From Ptychodera flava (Eukaryota; Hemichordata; Enteropneusta; Ptychoderidae), in the NCBI RefSeq assembly GCF_041260155.1, contig NC_091943.1, positions 16,847,783 to 16,911,782 on the forward strand: a stretch of DNA of 64,000 nt. Direction: 5' to 3'. The notes beneath the pieces were generated by a model. The model was given only the letters and a program-made list of their open reading frames with translations, was not told the origin of the DNA and ran no database searches. A program made the translations under genes and the position numbers. Within the stretch, counting starts at the first letter, position 1. Each line of letters opens with the position of its first letter. Below are positions 48,201-61,300 of this stretch, piece by piece.

Positions 48201-48635
48201 TTACAGATTGTAAAAGCTGGATTTTTTACATTTTGTCAATGATAAAAAGAAATTTGGAAATAAACAAATTAAAACAGACCAGTCTTTGACCGGTTGAATG
48301 AAAGAAGAATCGAATGTACGTCAAGCATAACAAAGGTAGGGAATGCAATCCGATCGTATGAATGAATATAGTTCAAATTTATGTATTCAATTCTAGCCAG
48401 TAGCTACACCAGATAAAAAAATTGCTTATTTCATTCAGACGATTGGGAAGTAGCCATTGATATTCCGATAAAAGTCCATGTCAAATTATGTCGGGTGAAT
48501 GTCGTAAACTTTATGGCTGTTCTATTGAATGTTGGCACAAACTTTTTAATCTTTTTCTAGGGCTGCAAGAAGCCGTTTGATGGCGAGTCGTTCTTCAAGA
48601 AGGACAACAAGGCGTTTTGCAGTCAGTGTGTTTAG
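36912..48635 (+). CDS. CAP (GAPR-1-like) - LIM fusion protein, gene 2
   Basis: Eight coding exons: 36912-37125, 38167-38241, 44880-45027, 45665-45724, 46275-46410, 47188-47305, 47872-47999 and 48561-48635. They join into 954 nt (317 aa), and every exon matches one in gene 1. CAP domain 1 to about 145, with [20 protein letters not shown] and [10 protein letters not shown]. Tetrad positions are His49, Glu57, Asp82, His98, with Asp where gene 1 and GAPR-1 have Glu. The linker 144-166 has no glycine run. Half LIM Cys171/174/191 with Asp194. LIM1 Cys202, 205, His222, Cys225, 228, 231, 248, Asp251. LIM2 Cys266, 269, His286, Cys289, 292, 295, 313, 316, ending one residue before the stop. No signal peptide. 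It is a head-to-tail duplicate of gene 1, 5.2 kb downstream, and an adaptor role is inferred. Intron 2 is 6.6 kb. Confidence 0.9.
38304..38500. repeat. (AT)n microsatellite with GATA interruptions
   Basis: About 200 bp of AT dinucleotides interrupted by several ATAGATAT units. Confidence 0.96.
38563..38620. repeat. (GA)n microsatellite
   Basis: A pure GA run of about 57 bp, followed by a short (AC)n run. Confidence 0.95.
39132..39204. repeat. (AG)n microsatellite
   Basis: A pure AG run of about 73 bp in the long intron. Confidence 0.95.
41884..42114 (-). CDS. possible small antisense open frame, unrecognised
   Basis: A 76-codon frame beginning [20 protein letters not shown] with a mixed, soluble-protein-like composition and a stop after ..KYEYVWL. 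It lies antisense inside the long intron of CAP-LIM gene 2. I recognise no domain. There is no promoter, polyadenylation signal or homologous copy to support it, and a chance open frame is quite likely. It could also be a decayed exon of another gene. Confidence 0.2.
   Translation of the reverse strand: MAAHMAANALSDSLTSLAQDGNLLKFSDRLRFQFKAEETKKTYSTANITFALKYFATKKGTVKHIEGDVKYEYVWL
43395..43920. mobile_element. compound TTAA MITE, copy J (inverted parts)
   Basis: Three parts of the MITE family lie side by side. A forward head (CCCTCGAAAGTGAAAGACT, about 43395-43450) is followed by a reverse-oriented tail and core (CTAAGGTAGAACGCACCTCG to ATTTTGAATTTCAAATATCG, 43452-43660). A forward middle and tail (about 43670-43920, ending CGAGGCGCGTTCT) comes last. 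The second and third parts form an inverted repeat of about 200 bp with a very short spacer. Confidence 0.75.
46028..46138. repeat. 42 bp inverted repeat in intron of CAP-LIM gene 2
   Basis: Arms 46028-46069 and 46097-46138 are reverse complements apart from a few mismatches (outer words CACAGTCGCTTGTGAACCG and CGGTTCACAAGCGACTGTG; inner words CTGTGTGGT and ACCACACAG), with a 27 nt loop. It lies about 140 nt before the half-LIM exon. It may be the remains of a small foldback element; I could not see a target duplication. Confidence 0.85.
46429..46784 (-). mobile_element. TTAA MITE, copy K, beside a 5' splice site
   Basis: Reverse-oriented copy. The diverged tail starts near 46429, only about 19 nt after the donor at 46410/46411 of the half-LIM exon. 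The core (GGCGGCCATTTTGAATTTCA) is intact. The head ends TTTCGAGGCGCGAACTACCT near 46780. The left border has decayed. Confidence 0.75.
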
Positions 48636-51600
48636 ACACAACGCAATATTCTGTATGCTGGTCGGTCTTGTCATCGCTCATAAAACTTCAAACTTGACCT
48701 GAAATAGTAGATTTGTTAGGCACTCCTGATCATTAGAAACTACAATCTCCACATAACATTATATTAAAACTACCATAGTATACTCGTAAATTGCTCAGTA
48801 ACTAAAAAGTCAAGTCACCACATTTCCCATGATGCACCGGGTACGCATGACTATGTACCGTATTATTACATGTAACGTATGGATTTATTCTGTATAATTT
48901 CACATGTAACGAGTCCATTTTAATGGAGCAACGGGTGAAAGAGACAAAATGATGTTAGTAATGTTCCAAAAGAACAACCCTGGTCATAAGTATAATAGAT
49001 AGTGTTAACACAATAAGGACTTATTGCATTTAATCAAGATATCTTGATAGGGATAAATTAGCATCAGAATAATTTATAACAAAGTTAACGGAAGGGGAAT
49101 TTTAGCCGTGATTTTATGGCCTGGTGCAATTTTACTTAATATGACATGAGGCGTAGAACATATGGTGTTACGGATTCACAACTGTTTCAATAATCCTGGC
49201 AAAACGAGAGATTTAAATGCTTGCGTTTGAAAAATAATGAGTTTATCTAGATACTAACGTATTTTTTTCTGAGAAGATGATATCAGTGTTTCAATGGTTC
49301 TGAGCTATAGTGCGTTGTTTCGGCAGAATATCATGACTAGGTGCATGCATTTGGCCTGTATGGTGAACTCTAGACTACTCCATTGCTTGCAAAGGGTAGA
49401 ACTGCCTCATAGGAAATATGAGTGCGATATTCTTTATGTGCAAACTAAAATTCCTTTCTTCACACAAGGTGAAAATCTGAACTGAAAAAGGCAAAGTCTT
49501 TAAAAAGTGTATTAACCTATTTAAAAAGGGCAATTTAAATGTATTCAGGTACTCTTTGGTGGTCAAAAGGTACGCATTTCGAGTTGATCTTTTTATCATT
49601 CAGCCATTTCGGTCGTTGCAAGTTTGAACATATTGCACGTGGTTTCCACTTAGCGGTTCACGTGCTGTTAGTAATGAAAACATAAGTCAACATTGCTTAT
49701 AAGTGATATAGTCTGAGAGTGATAGTCTGTGTGATATGGTATGTTACCCAAATATGAAGTAAATTCTGTCAATCAGAGTAACTTTCGGAGCCAAAAGCTG
49801 GTCAAAAGTCAGTGTAGGAACTGGGAGATGAAAATACGGAGACGGGGAATGAATTGAGTGTATGCGTCACAATAAAGTAAGTTTGTGGGTTCAATTGGAG
49901 CAAACTTCAGATTATTTGGTGCTTTGCATGAGATCTGTTGTAATTGGTACACAAGTTAATTAACTTTCACGTGTATGTTTATGATGTTAATGACGGTGCT
50001 TAATACTATATGTATAGACCTGAAAACTTAAAGGATGAGGTCTTCCGTTAAATTAAATTAAGAAAACTTGCCAAAATGATAGGACTTACACTATAGAAAA
50101 AATCGGATGTAGTTCACATAGTTAACTTCATGTCGTCGATCAAATTTAGTATTTCGCTGTAAAAGTTGGTTTGAAGTTTTGTCTTTTCAAATGTTTTGCT
50201 CAGGTTTTTTCCTGATGTCTTTAAACAGATCAAACAAGAAAAGTGTTGTCATCATCATTGTCATCAGCTTTCTATCGAATCAGAGAGTTTGATTTGTCTG
50301 TTTGTTTGTTTGTTTGTTTAACATTACATTGACTGTAAGGTGATGGTGTCGGCGTAAAACGTCATGTGACACTATGCGGTGTCCTTTGAAAATATCGACA
50401 CATCTGAGGAACACAGGGTCCGGTTTATTAACACATCCGTGTGTTTTTATGGGGGCTCCCTAGCTGTATGAAGCAACTTGACCTCCCCCTCGGATTTTGG
50501 TAGTATGTAAAACTTCTAAGTATGGACCCAGTTCTCCTCAGCCTTTGCATGTGATTCACCCGTTTGATAACTAATCGACCCAGTTCACTGACTTCGCAGA
50601 AGCGTGGGTTGCGGACATTTGCTTTGAAGAATCTGAGAGTTACACTGTAGCGAGAACGTGTTAACTTCATCAGTTTTAATATTATTTAATTATAATCATT
50701 TGAAGACATGGTTACCATTAAACAATAGAGACACATCGATTTGTTGCGAATTAAACAACCAGGACTTGTATACTTTGATCAAGAACACAACCATTTTTTA
50801 TTGTGGTACCTTCTCAACTACTTCCTATCGTGCAGTACTATTTTATGCAGTGTCTATTTCAACTTGAATTTGCTAGAACTTTTTATCTCGGTCGCTTTGT
50901 GTATATTTCTTGGCAAATGCACATAATGTATCTATCTGACAAATCTATGAGATGATTTCAGGGATTTTGAAGGGAATTTACACGGCTGTTATGCATATTT
51001 CATTGAGGCTTCAATGCCTTTTCTTTCCACTGCAGAAAAAATTGGTTTAAAACGTTTGTTTTTATGGAAAAAGACACTCATATGACTTTGTGTCCTATAT
51101 TATGTATGAAATGTGACGTTTAATTGTCACGGGCTCTACATGTCGTTATGGTGATATAAAAATAAATAAAGAGACAAAAGTCAACTTGTTTGTGTCATGA
51201 ATATTGCCCATTATTGATTTTTCCAGAGTCAAAAGCAGAGATCCGAGGGGCAAGGAAACCAGTACATTTTCTCCCTTCTCCAAAATGTACATTGAAATAG
51301 AGTGCATATCAATCCGTGGCACATTTCGGCAAACCAATAAAACAATTTGCACCTTCATAAAAGAAAGTCGTAATAGGGCTAATTTTCACTTTTCAAATGG
51401 TTTAATCATCTTGATTATTAATCTTCAGGCCTATTTTAAAATTTAAAATCTTTGACCTGAGATTGAAATACAGGGAATAGGTATATACTGCTGTGAGGAT
51501 GGCACTTCGTGGCCATTCAAGTTTCCCTCTGACAAACTCTATTTCCAACAATGCACCATTTCCGTTTCTTCAATTCCCAATATACTATTTAAATGTCAAA

Positions 51601-52917
51601 TTTTCACATTTCGATTTTCTTTTTTGAAGGTGCAAATCAGTTTATTGGTTGGTCGACATGTGCCACTGATTAATATCCTGCTATGTACACAAACAGTCCA
51701 TGTGATGGTATTGTCGACAAATGAATTCTCGTCCAGACTGAAATTTCAGCTTACAAATAATTGCATTGGACGCTATACAAATGCATGCTGTACAAGCAGG
51801 TAGAACATCGAGGCATTTCAACACGATTTTTGGGAGGAGAAGGGGCAGTTTGCCCAACAGAACAAAAATGACGAAAAATACAAAGTGACTAAATATTGGC
51901 GCTTTTGGATTTGAATGGTTCATACGGATTGATATACACTGCTCGTGTCAACACAAGATGCAATATGCATCTATTCAGCCATCAGAGAGTCCTTGTCTGG
52001 TCTCCCGTCCCAATTCTACTGCTGCAGAGGTAGAAATGGGCACGCATGCAGGTGCAAGAATATCTGTGTCCATACTCACTGTAGACTAATTTTCGTGGTC
52101 TATGCATAGACTGTTCTCATCTATTTTCTCTGTAGATTCATTATCATCAAGTACTATGGAGAGTCCGAGTCTATGCATATTGGTGACTGGATTTGTCCGC
52201 AAGCGAAATTTAACCATCCATATAGACCTTTTCCCGGTTATCCCACAATGCATTGTAGTGACTTTATCAAACACCGTATATAAGCTCAAAACAGCGAACA
52301 TGCTGATTTGTTTTGTACAACGGATTGTTATAGAAGAATGACACAAATTTGCAATGCCAAATAATGCCCCGTGTATAATCTAACCATCAGCAACGAAAAT
52401 ATAGGTCAGGGTGTAATCTGCCATAGAGTTCTATGATTAACATACCCTGCGTGTACCCTACGGCTAAAAAGTTCTATGCGTAACGTACGCTTTGTATACC
52501 CTGGCGCGCACTGCATCATGGAACCGGTAAAAGAACTATTGCCAAACGATTCTATACACTTAAACTAGTAAAACCAACCTAAGCGTCAGCTGGCACTGCC
52601 AGAAATGTTTGCATACAATGCTCAATTTGACCATAGACAGGAGAGAAACTCTACAGTGTATAGTTTGACATTGACGGAATTTGACCCTTGCCTGGTTTAA
52701 TACATCATAGAGGGCTTGTCAGTTTAAGTGAATGAAAAGCTGAGGGAGTCTACCATGGCCTATGCATGCCCTCTGAATACAATCAGTGTCAGTGGAATCT
52801 ATTGATGCGGATACTTAAAATTGTGAGATTAATATCTTGGAACCTTTAGGCGGGTCAGCATCTTTGCATATGTGGAGATAATTCTAGGTCACACAGACGG
52901 TAGTTCAGAATCTATAG
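48636..52917. other. intergenic region between CAP-LIM gene 2 and UBAC1
   Basis: The 3'UTR of CAP-LIM gene 2 (possible ATTAAA near 48765), a short (TTTG)n run near 50295-50320, and otherwise AT-rich sequence. No gene or element end was recognised. Confidence 0.45.
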
Positions 52918-53284
52918 TTAAGGTAGAATGTGCCTCAGGGACAGATATTCGACGGTCAAATTTTTTAGTACTTTTCTGATCTACCACTTGTGGGGGGGTT
53001 ATTTTGACGCCCTTGGTGTCAGTAATCTTTTACAATCTTAGTTTTTTTGAAAATTGAAAATTTTGTTTTTCCACATAGACTTAACATAGGAATGGGAGCC
53101 ATTTTGAATTTAAAATATCGGTAATTGTTCTGTAGTTTGTTTCTCCAGTGACATATTTTGCACGGTGACCCCTGATTTTTATTCTCAGTTTGGTAAGAGA
53201 ATACCATACGGTAGCTATACATCTGATTTAGGAAAATTTGAGCAAAAGTTTAAGTCTTTCAATTTGAGGCACACACTACCTTAA
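52918..53284 (-). mobile_element. TTAA MITE, copy L
   Basis: Reverse-oriented, with TTAA at 52918-52921 and 53281-53284. Ends TTAAGGTAGAATGTGCCTCA and TGAGGCACACACTACCTTAA are good inverted repeats. The core is somewhat diverged (GGGAGCCATTTTGAATTTAA). Confidence 0.85.
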
Positions 53285-54811
53285 TGCAGGGGGTTGGTTG
53301 AGCACCAGCGATACAACGTAAGTTGTAAGGTTGTGGATCACAATGACCAAGTTTTGAAGCATAATTTTTTTTTATTTCATCTATGGCAAACGACTTGCGT
53401 CACAAATGCACAACATGTACAAGACTGAAATGTATTCTGATATCATTACAATGCTTTCTGATGACTCAATTTAATTTCAAACATTATCCAGCATGTGATT
53501 ACATAAAATTCATTCAAAGCCTCATTTTCCTTCTCTTCTTGTCTGAGAGGAAATCAAAATTCGTTTAACTTTGTCAATTATTTCTGCATTTATTTAAATA
53601 AATTATTGGATTATGTGGAAGGTGTATTTATGTTAACCATTTGTATCAGATCTCTCACTCTAGCAACTGTACTTTCTGTTGGTCATCAATTGCTCGGAAT
53701 AATTTAAAAAGAGCGGTTTTGACAACGTTCTGGCACTGTGACTGGCTGTTTTAGATTGAGTGCAGTCTTGACTCATGGACGATGCACCATCAGTACAAAG
53801 TACAAGTATAATTCTTTTGCACCAAGATTTGTTTATATAACTTCAAGTGTAAATTGGCAAAAAACCCGACAAAACTATTTAGAAACATTTCAATTTGCAC
53901 CTCCTTCATTTGAACGATCTCCAATCACAGTAACATGAAACTTTTCAACAAAAAGGTCTTATTCTTCAAAAATGTACAATCCACAAAATAAACACAGACA
54001 CATAGAGAATATCAAAACTTCAAAATATATCACATGTACATGAATTTCATCAGAGCGTACGCACACGATCTTTACACAAGGAATGTTCTCACATTTCTTA
54101 TCAAATAAACAAAACAACACAAAAGTAAACAAAAACATACACTACGATTTCAACATGTCTAATTCTGCTTTGCAGGATTAGAAAACGAAATTAACAGCTG
54201 GGCTCTCTTGGTCTCTCTGGAAGGACACAAACCAGAGTCGAGCAAATCCAATTTTTCTGCTCCAGAATAAAACGGAGGCTCATCAGGTGTTGTCAGTGCA
54301 GTATGCCAAGCAGATCGCACACGGAAATATCAGTTTTGCTGCTGCACGTCAATTTTTTGTCACAAGGATTTTTTTCACATAGCTCCTGGATAATAAAACA
54401 TGCTGGATAATTGACTCAATACAGTTACTGCATTAAATACCCATATGCAGACAAACACGAAAATGAAGGTCAAAGGTTACGGACATTAAATCTTCACAGC
54501 TTTTTAAACCCATCAAGTGATCTGCCAAGCAAACACTGAATGATATTTGAGACTAGGGAAAATCTCTTATTCTGTCATTGAAAGAGCATGATCTCCTCCT
54601 TGGTTCAATGTATATCATGTCCATACAAGAAAGTGAGTTCCTTGAATGAATTGAACAGCTCGTTATGATGGACTGGTGTGCTTTCTGGGTCTAATTGTTC
54701 CACCTTTGATTCACACAAGGTATATTTGCCAGACGAAATTTACACATTATAAGTACTGCTATCAGGATGATACACACACATTGAAAGCAATTCCCACACT
54801 AAATCAAAGAG
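53285..54811. other. non-genic stretch, probable 3' side of UBAC1
   Basis: AT-rich, with no recognisable exon. It may include part of the UBAC1 3'UTR if that is long. Confidence 0.35.
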
Positions 54812-55182
54812 TTAATTATGGTAGTGTGACTCAGGGATAGATTGGTCGCTCAAACTTTAACGGTACATTTTTTGGTCTACCACTTTTGGGGGCTCATTTT
54901 GGAGCTCAATGCCTAAATAAAGTTGTCAACGGCATATTATCACTGATATGAAAAATTTTGTTTTTCCCCATAGAGTTAACACAGGGATGGCGGCCATTTT
55001 GAATTTCACATGTCGGTAACTACTGACACAAATATTGGATTATTTGTTTCTCTAGGACCAAATTTTCCATAGTGACCCCCTGATTTTGATTTTGATTTCA
55101 AAAGTGAAAGGTTAAAAGTTTCTTAATCGAAAGTTTGAGCAATAGTTGCAGACTTTAAATATTGAGCCCTGTACTACCTTAA
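54812..55182 (-). mobile_element. TTAA MITE, copy M, just downstream of UBAC1
   Basis: Reverse-oriented, with TTAA at both borders. The left end is diverged (TTATGGTAGTGTGACTCAGG); the right end is GAGCCCTGTACTACCTTAA. The core GGCGGCCATTTTGAATTTCA is intact. It starts about 160 nt beyond the UBAC1 stop codon and so probably lies within the 3'UTR. Confidence 0.8.
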
Positions 55183-55343
55183 AGTGTTCGGGAATGTCAT
55201 CAGTAAGAGGGCTCACTGTGAATGAAATCTTCTGAGATGATCTCAAAGAACTGATATTACATAACTAACCAAAGCACTATAGTAATCGACAAACATGATT
55301 TAAAATGTATTGACATTGTGTGTCTGCATGGGATGACTAACTC

Positions 55344-58300
55344 TCACGATGAAGAAATGGCATGTTTCTCTGTCTGGTAAATACGGGATATCTGGATGAG
55401 CACTGGGCCGATCACGGAGTCGTTCAGGTAATCCGAGCTGCTGTTGGGGTTTTCAAGGATGTGCTCAAAAGCTGCAAGAGATGAAAAGTGTGATTTTGTC
55501 AACCAAAAGAATTTCACCAAACAACAATCTTTCTGCACACAGTCAGAAAAATTGCATTTGCTAGTCATTAATAAATTTGGCAGTACAATTGGTACTAAAC
55601 CCTTTTGTGACCTTGGATTGCCGATGTTGACCTTATCTTGTCCAGCAATGTTTGTGGCCAGCTGAATTTATGTTATGATGCCATGATTCTCGGGTTGTTA
55701 AAATTACCTATTTTAAATGTGGCTCAGAGTTGTTCTAGCCCATTTGATGCTCAAGCTGCTAAATATAACCCTCTCACCACCATGGTTTGGCCCAAACCCA
55801 TTGTAATCGATGGTGATTTTGGACCTGTTTACACAGACTTTGGGGGTGAACAGGTTATGTCTAGCAAGGTTTACACTGGGTTGCATTTCAGTTACCATGG
55901 TTCTGGAGTTGCTGAATTTCACATGTCCTTACCTAGCAGTGTTCTTGGATTGCTGAGGCCCAGCAACACCACTGGATCATTGACGATGGCTTGAAACAAT
56001 GCGCTTTGCGGATTCAACCCGACGTCCATGTCTTCAACCGATGGTTTCCTGTCTCCAAGCAACCAGTCACACTGTTACAATAGCCAAACATGTACATATA
56101 ATATTCATTACGCAATCATAGATACGTTGTGACTCTTCTGTGTTACACTAGCATTGCTTGTAAATATGTTTTGTCTAGATTCTTTTTCTTAAGTCTACTT
56201 GTCGGAAATATTTCACCGATTTTTTAATTCAATAAACTGTGTATAGCTATTATGCAGTACTTGCTCAACACCTGAAAACAATACAGCCATGCCATTATTG
56301 ATGATATTAGAAATGTGGGATGAAATCTTGAAGGTGACCTTGTCACAGACTTACTGCTGCTTTCTCACTGTTGCCATTGACCTTGAGAGCATCCAGGACA
56401 TCCTTCTCCTCAAATCCCATCTCCTTCAGTCTTAGGAAAGCCTGTAGACAGTTTGCAACAAAGACCATAGACAAGTAGTTGTGATCAGTTATAAAGAATG
56501 ACCAATGTATAGCTGTATGTTTTTAGCCCCTGCCCCCCCTCTTCACCACTACGTTTGATTCAACCCCATTGTTTTCTACAGCATGGGTGAAACTAAGCGG
56601 AGTGAAACAGGGGTGTAGAAGGGGTCTGCATTCCATGGGCTGGGTTCATCCTAACCCGTTGATTCTCTGATATAATGTCTGATAACATCAATAATATGTG
56701 GCTGCCATCAAAGAAGCAGCTCAGATACAGGGGTAGAGAGGTGAAGGGTGGGGTAACACTCTTCAATGCAACAAATACAAAATGCTGAACCCTTTAACTG
56801 CAATGGTTTTGCCTGAAGCAGGTGATTTCAATGCTGAACTTAGGTCTATTCATGGCGTGATGAGTGAAACTGTCAAAGTTTGTAGAAGAGAAAAAATCCG
56901 TGACAATGAAAGATACTTACTCTTTGATTTGGTTTGAAAGTTCTCTTTCTGAATTGTCTGAACACGGCTAGGTCACGATTCACATCTTTGCCACCGGTGG
57001 CGCCCTCCGCCTCTGGTGTCGGTTTCTCCTTGGGTGGCTCCTCCGAAATTTCCAGAGGCTTGTCGATGTCCGGGTCATCCTGGTGCTTGAGCAACCATTC
57101 CATTGCACTAACTGGTGACATTCTGCAATGAAGAACATGGGAACAAAATGAATATTTATGATAGAAGATACAGACTCTGTTACTCAGTTTTCATTGTGAC
57201 CATCAGCAAAGTTGCATTGTGCACTTTCATAAATAGAACAAGCAGATGATATAAGAGTTAAGGGCCATTAGCTGTAAACTTTGATGATTTTTTATTCACT
57301 ATTTTTGTTTTTAATTAACACTTCTTGTTCTACTCTAAAAGGATGTTGCGATACACAGTATTCAGATTGTCAACTCAGCCTGTAAATGTGTAGACTGCAT
57401 TGTTACCGTATTTTGATAAGAGAATTGTGGTCCAGATTAGAATTAGTACATTTATATGAATAGATGCTGTTTCAAGCAAGCTATATGATGGGTGTTTCAT
57501 CAAACGTTGGGGACTAGAACAAGTGTTTGCAATTGATATACAAAACAAAAAAAGTGAAAAAATTATAAAAACTTAACAGTTACTTTCCTGTTAATACAGC
57601 ATTCCATAATTCCCAGTGCTGTATGATTTATGGCAAGTCAAATTTGTCAAAAAAACCCCGGCATGGTGTACTATATGTTTTGCTTAAATCTTTCCAAGAT
57701 ACACAAGCTTTATTCATCAGGCACAAAAGAACATATTTTGCATGCAAGTATGTGTGTCCCTTGCTCTCGTTTATTCACACTGAACTGTAGAGCATTATAG
57801 CATATCTGAAATTCATAGAAATGCAGATGTTTAACCTTTGAAAAGCCAGGCTGGAGTGAGTAAACCCTTCTGCACTATGAACAACAGTATGATGTTGGTT
57901 CCCATTTTCAAAGAACTTATTAGAAAGATGGACCTATGATCAGTCTTGTGATCAATGTTAAGATTTCTAAAAACTTTTATTTCACCATCAAGACCTAAAA
58001 TACGAACAGCTGAATCAAAATAATGAAACTATAAACACCATCCTAATAGGGGAACAAACTTTGAGTGTGAACACTCTTAAATGACAGCATACTTTATATT
58101 CAGAAAAGGATGCTCCTGAGAAATGCACTACTTGATTGCTCTACAAGAAATGTAAATGACTTGGTGTGAAATTGCCGCATATCAAAAATTCTGCATAAGC
58201 AACTTGAATGTAAATCCTACAATGACAAATCATTTTGCATTTACTATACACATTCTAACGCACACTTGTGATGGAACGACAAAAATTTTTTTCAAAGAAT

Positions 58301-61300
58301 TTTTTAATTCAGCTGACCTGTTTAGCAAGAGTGCCTTACTGGCTCTGTTCTCAGGAAAGCCCATGTCACGCAGCTGTTTCAAGGCTTTCTCATCTACCTT
58401 GTTGGCCGACGCTCGTTCCTCATCAAGAATTTCTGGAAGAAAAACATGGATGTGTCTCTGTCATTGGAAATCTGAGTCTGGAAATGGTAATATAGGGCGT
58501 GATAAACTCTTGGGTATATTGGTTGGGTGACACACAAAGAAAGTTATGGAGAAAACTTTATATAATATATATGTATGGTCCTATGGTGAAATCTAAGGCC
58601 ATCTATTGTAGCAAAAACCACCCTTACAGTCTGTAGATATTTAGAACTCTCTCTCTACAAAATTTAGAATTCGAATTTGGCAAAACAAACTTTACATAAC
58701 GTATATGATGCAAAACAGATGGGTATTACTAGTTGTTTAGTTCGACTAGTTGGATATATTTTTCACAAGAGCTGTGGTATCATACATTTTTAATATTTTA
58801 ACTTAACAACTTTTTTAGCTTTTTGAATTTAGTTCATACCAATTGTACTCAAATTAAAGTTGCACCAAAAGACAGACATTTAGGAAGGAAAGAATGAGCA
58901 ATAATATAGAATTGTTAAAAATGAATATCAAGTGAGATTTGCACAATAGGTCAATGGACTGCAGCTCTCCTTTGATAATTTTTTTTACTATTTTTGTTTT
59001 CAGTGTCAATTACAGTTTGCTTGTTCTAGTGACTAGATCATCACTGGCCCTGTAAGTCATACCTACCACTGGCTTGTGAGATAATTTCGACAGCATCCGG
59101 GTTCAAACATAGAAGTTTGTGTGCAGTGTCTGTCAGCGTTAGTAAAATTTTCCTCAGCTCTCTTGAAAACTGCAACGAAAGACAGGTAATGTCTGGCTTT
59201 ATGATGTGGGCACATGGGAATCAGATAGTTTATAGAAAATCTGCAGATGTGACTTCTTGTGAAGTTATCAAATAACTTGTTTTGGCTGGAACTTAAATAA
59301 GTAGCAACAAGATATCAAAGACAGCACATTTTTGCTTTGGGGTGAATCGGTAAATCCTAAAGAAATTTTACATTCTTAATTTTAATCTTACAAAGGTTCC
59401 CCCTCGCCCTAACGACCACCAGTAGTTCGAATTATCAGTTATAATGTACGTCCAATGTGTCCCCCGAGAAGGCGAACGTTTTCTTTGTCCCAAAGCATGG
59501 TCGTTAGAGTGAGGGTTTACTGTAATGTCCTATAAGGAGAAAGCATAAATGCACTGGGATTCCCAAATCATTTACTTATGCTAGACTTGCTTTCTGAAGA
59601 ACATTGGACTGGCAGGGCAGTGTGTCAAGACAATAGCTATTTGAAATATGAATGGTCATATAGTATGTGATCCTGTGACAGTAAACTGATTGGTTTTTCA
59701 GTGACCAGTCAGAAGTGTTGTACATTCACTGCAGCCAATGGGCTGTAAGGAAAGCAAGACTCACTGTTAACTGAGATAACACCACCAACCTCTGCTGTCG
59801 GGGCTGGATTGTCTGGTTTCCTGTCTGCATTTTTCGCTGGAATTCCCTCTGTTGCCTTGGCGATGTCCTCAGCGGTTGGCAGCTTCAATTTCTCTTTCTG
59901 CAGTTGGTAATATAATAGAAAATGAAGAGTTAACTAAGCAGGCATTGTGCCTTAAGATGCTGACAACTGACACTGATAAACTGATTGCACTGGTTGTCAT
60001 CACCGTACTTCAAAATGGAAACTATGGTGCAGTCAACTTACAAGTATACTTGAAAAACACATGAAACTGTAAGCTGAACACAGGTGGCGCTCATTCCAGT
60101 CTTGCGCACTTCCAGCATATAGTGATGGAACATTTTCAATAAATGAGCATTTTTTGAGAGGAGTCAAAAATTATTAAAATGAGAATGACATTGATGGAAG
60201 TGTGAATTAACGGATCATGTTCTCAGTCTAGTATGCAAACTTGTTGAATACTGCGTTCATAAAAACACGGAAAAGAAATTTCTTGAAAAACAGGTAGCTA
60301 TGAAAATGAACTACTCAGCTCAAAGCCACTGGTCACCAAGCATGCACTGTTTGCAGAATGATTGGACATTAAAACTTACCACAAGCACACATTTGTGTAT
60401 ACAGTATCACCTAGACTTGGTTCAAGTTGGTGAATTTCTAAAAATAAAATCATTTGCAGTAGTTTCTCATGTGTCTCTCCTTGTTCAAACCTATTTGGAA
60501 TTTGGCAGCCTGGCGATTGAACACGTCACCTTTGAGTCTGCGCAGCCGTGAGTTTCCGCCGGATTCACCGACTTGGACTTCATGCACAGTACCGGCAGCT
60601 AGACGGACTGTGTACACAGTGACGTAAAGCAAATACAAAATGATTGACAGCCCTCCCCTGTTTATTCTGGCCGATAAGGAGAACACATACTTTGACATCG
60701 AGGACGTTACATGCTTAGCAAATATGGCAAAAAGTTCGCACAGTCGAATGCGTTTTAAAACTGATCGGTTGACCATCGCAAATCATGTGAAATTACAAGA
60801 GAAAAGTTGTCGAAAGTTATAGTCAGGGAAAATATGTGTTCCCAATTGGCAGCGTAAGAGAACAGGCTAAAACTGTACTTATTGAATCTCCTCCACATAT
60901 TGCTCAAATGAAGGAGCAAGCCTAGAAGTTGAACGAAAGACTCCGGGACTGAACAGACTGAAAGCTGTGTACATGTGTGACAAGAAATTTTGATATGACT
61001 TGCGTAGCAGAAGGCTGATTCAATTACGTTTTCGGTGATGAACAGAGGTCGTGCTGACTTTAGTGGGACTGATCACACTCGACATTTTATCAACAACGCC
61101 ATGTGAGTTTTATGCACATATCTTGGGGGATCGAAAGGTAACTCCTCCCAACATGCCAAATACGACGATGTAATCTTGTGAATAGTAGATCAGTAAATAC
61201 AACATCATCTCATGAATAATTTATAGCAATGCAGATCGTGCAAGAAAGCCAAATCTGTGATTCCGGGAGAAACTTCCCAGTATAGCGTTCACCCCAAATC

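Noticed and set aside
55638-55994. Plus-strand 118-codon frame beside the UBAC1 C-terminal exons
   Set aside because: Its end overlaps the antisense of a UBAC1 exon and the rest is intron. No domain was recognised.
58156-58530. Plus-strand open frame across the UBA1 exon of UBAC1
   Set aside because: It is antisense to a clearly conserved UBAC1 exon and is a shadow of it.
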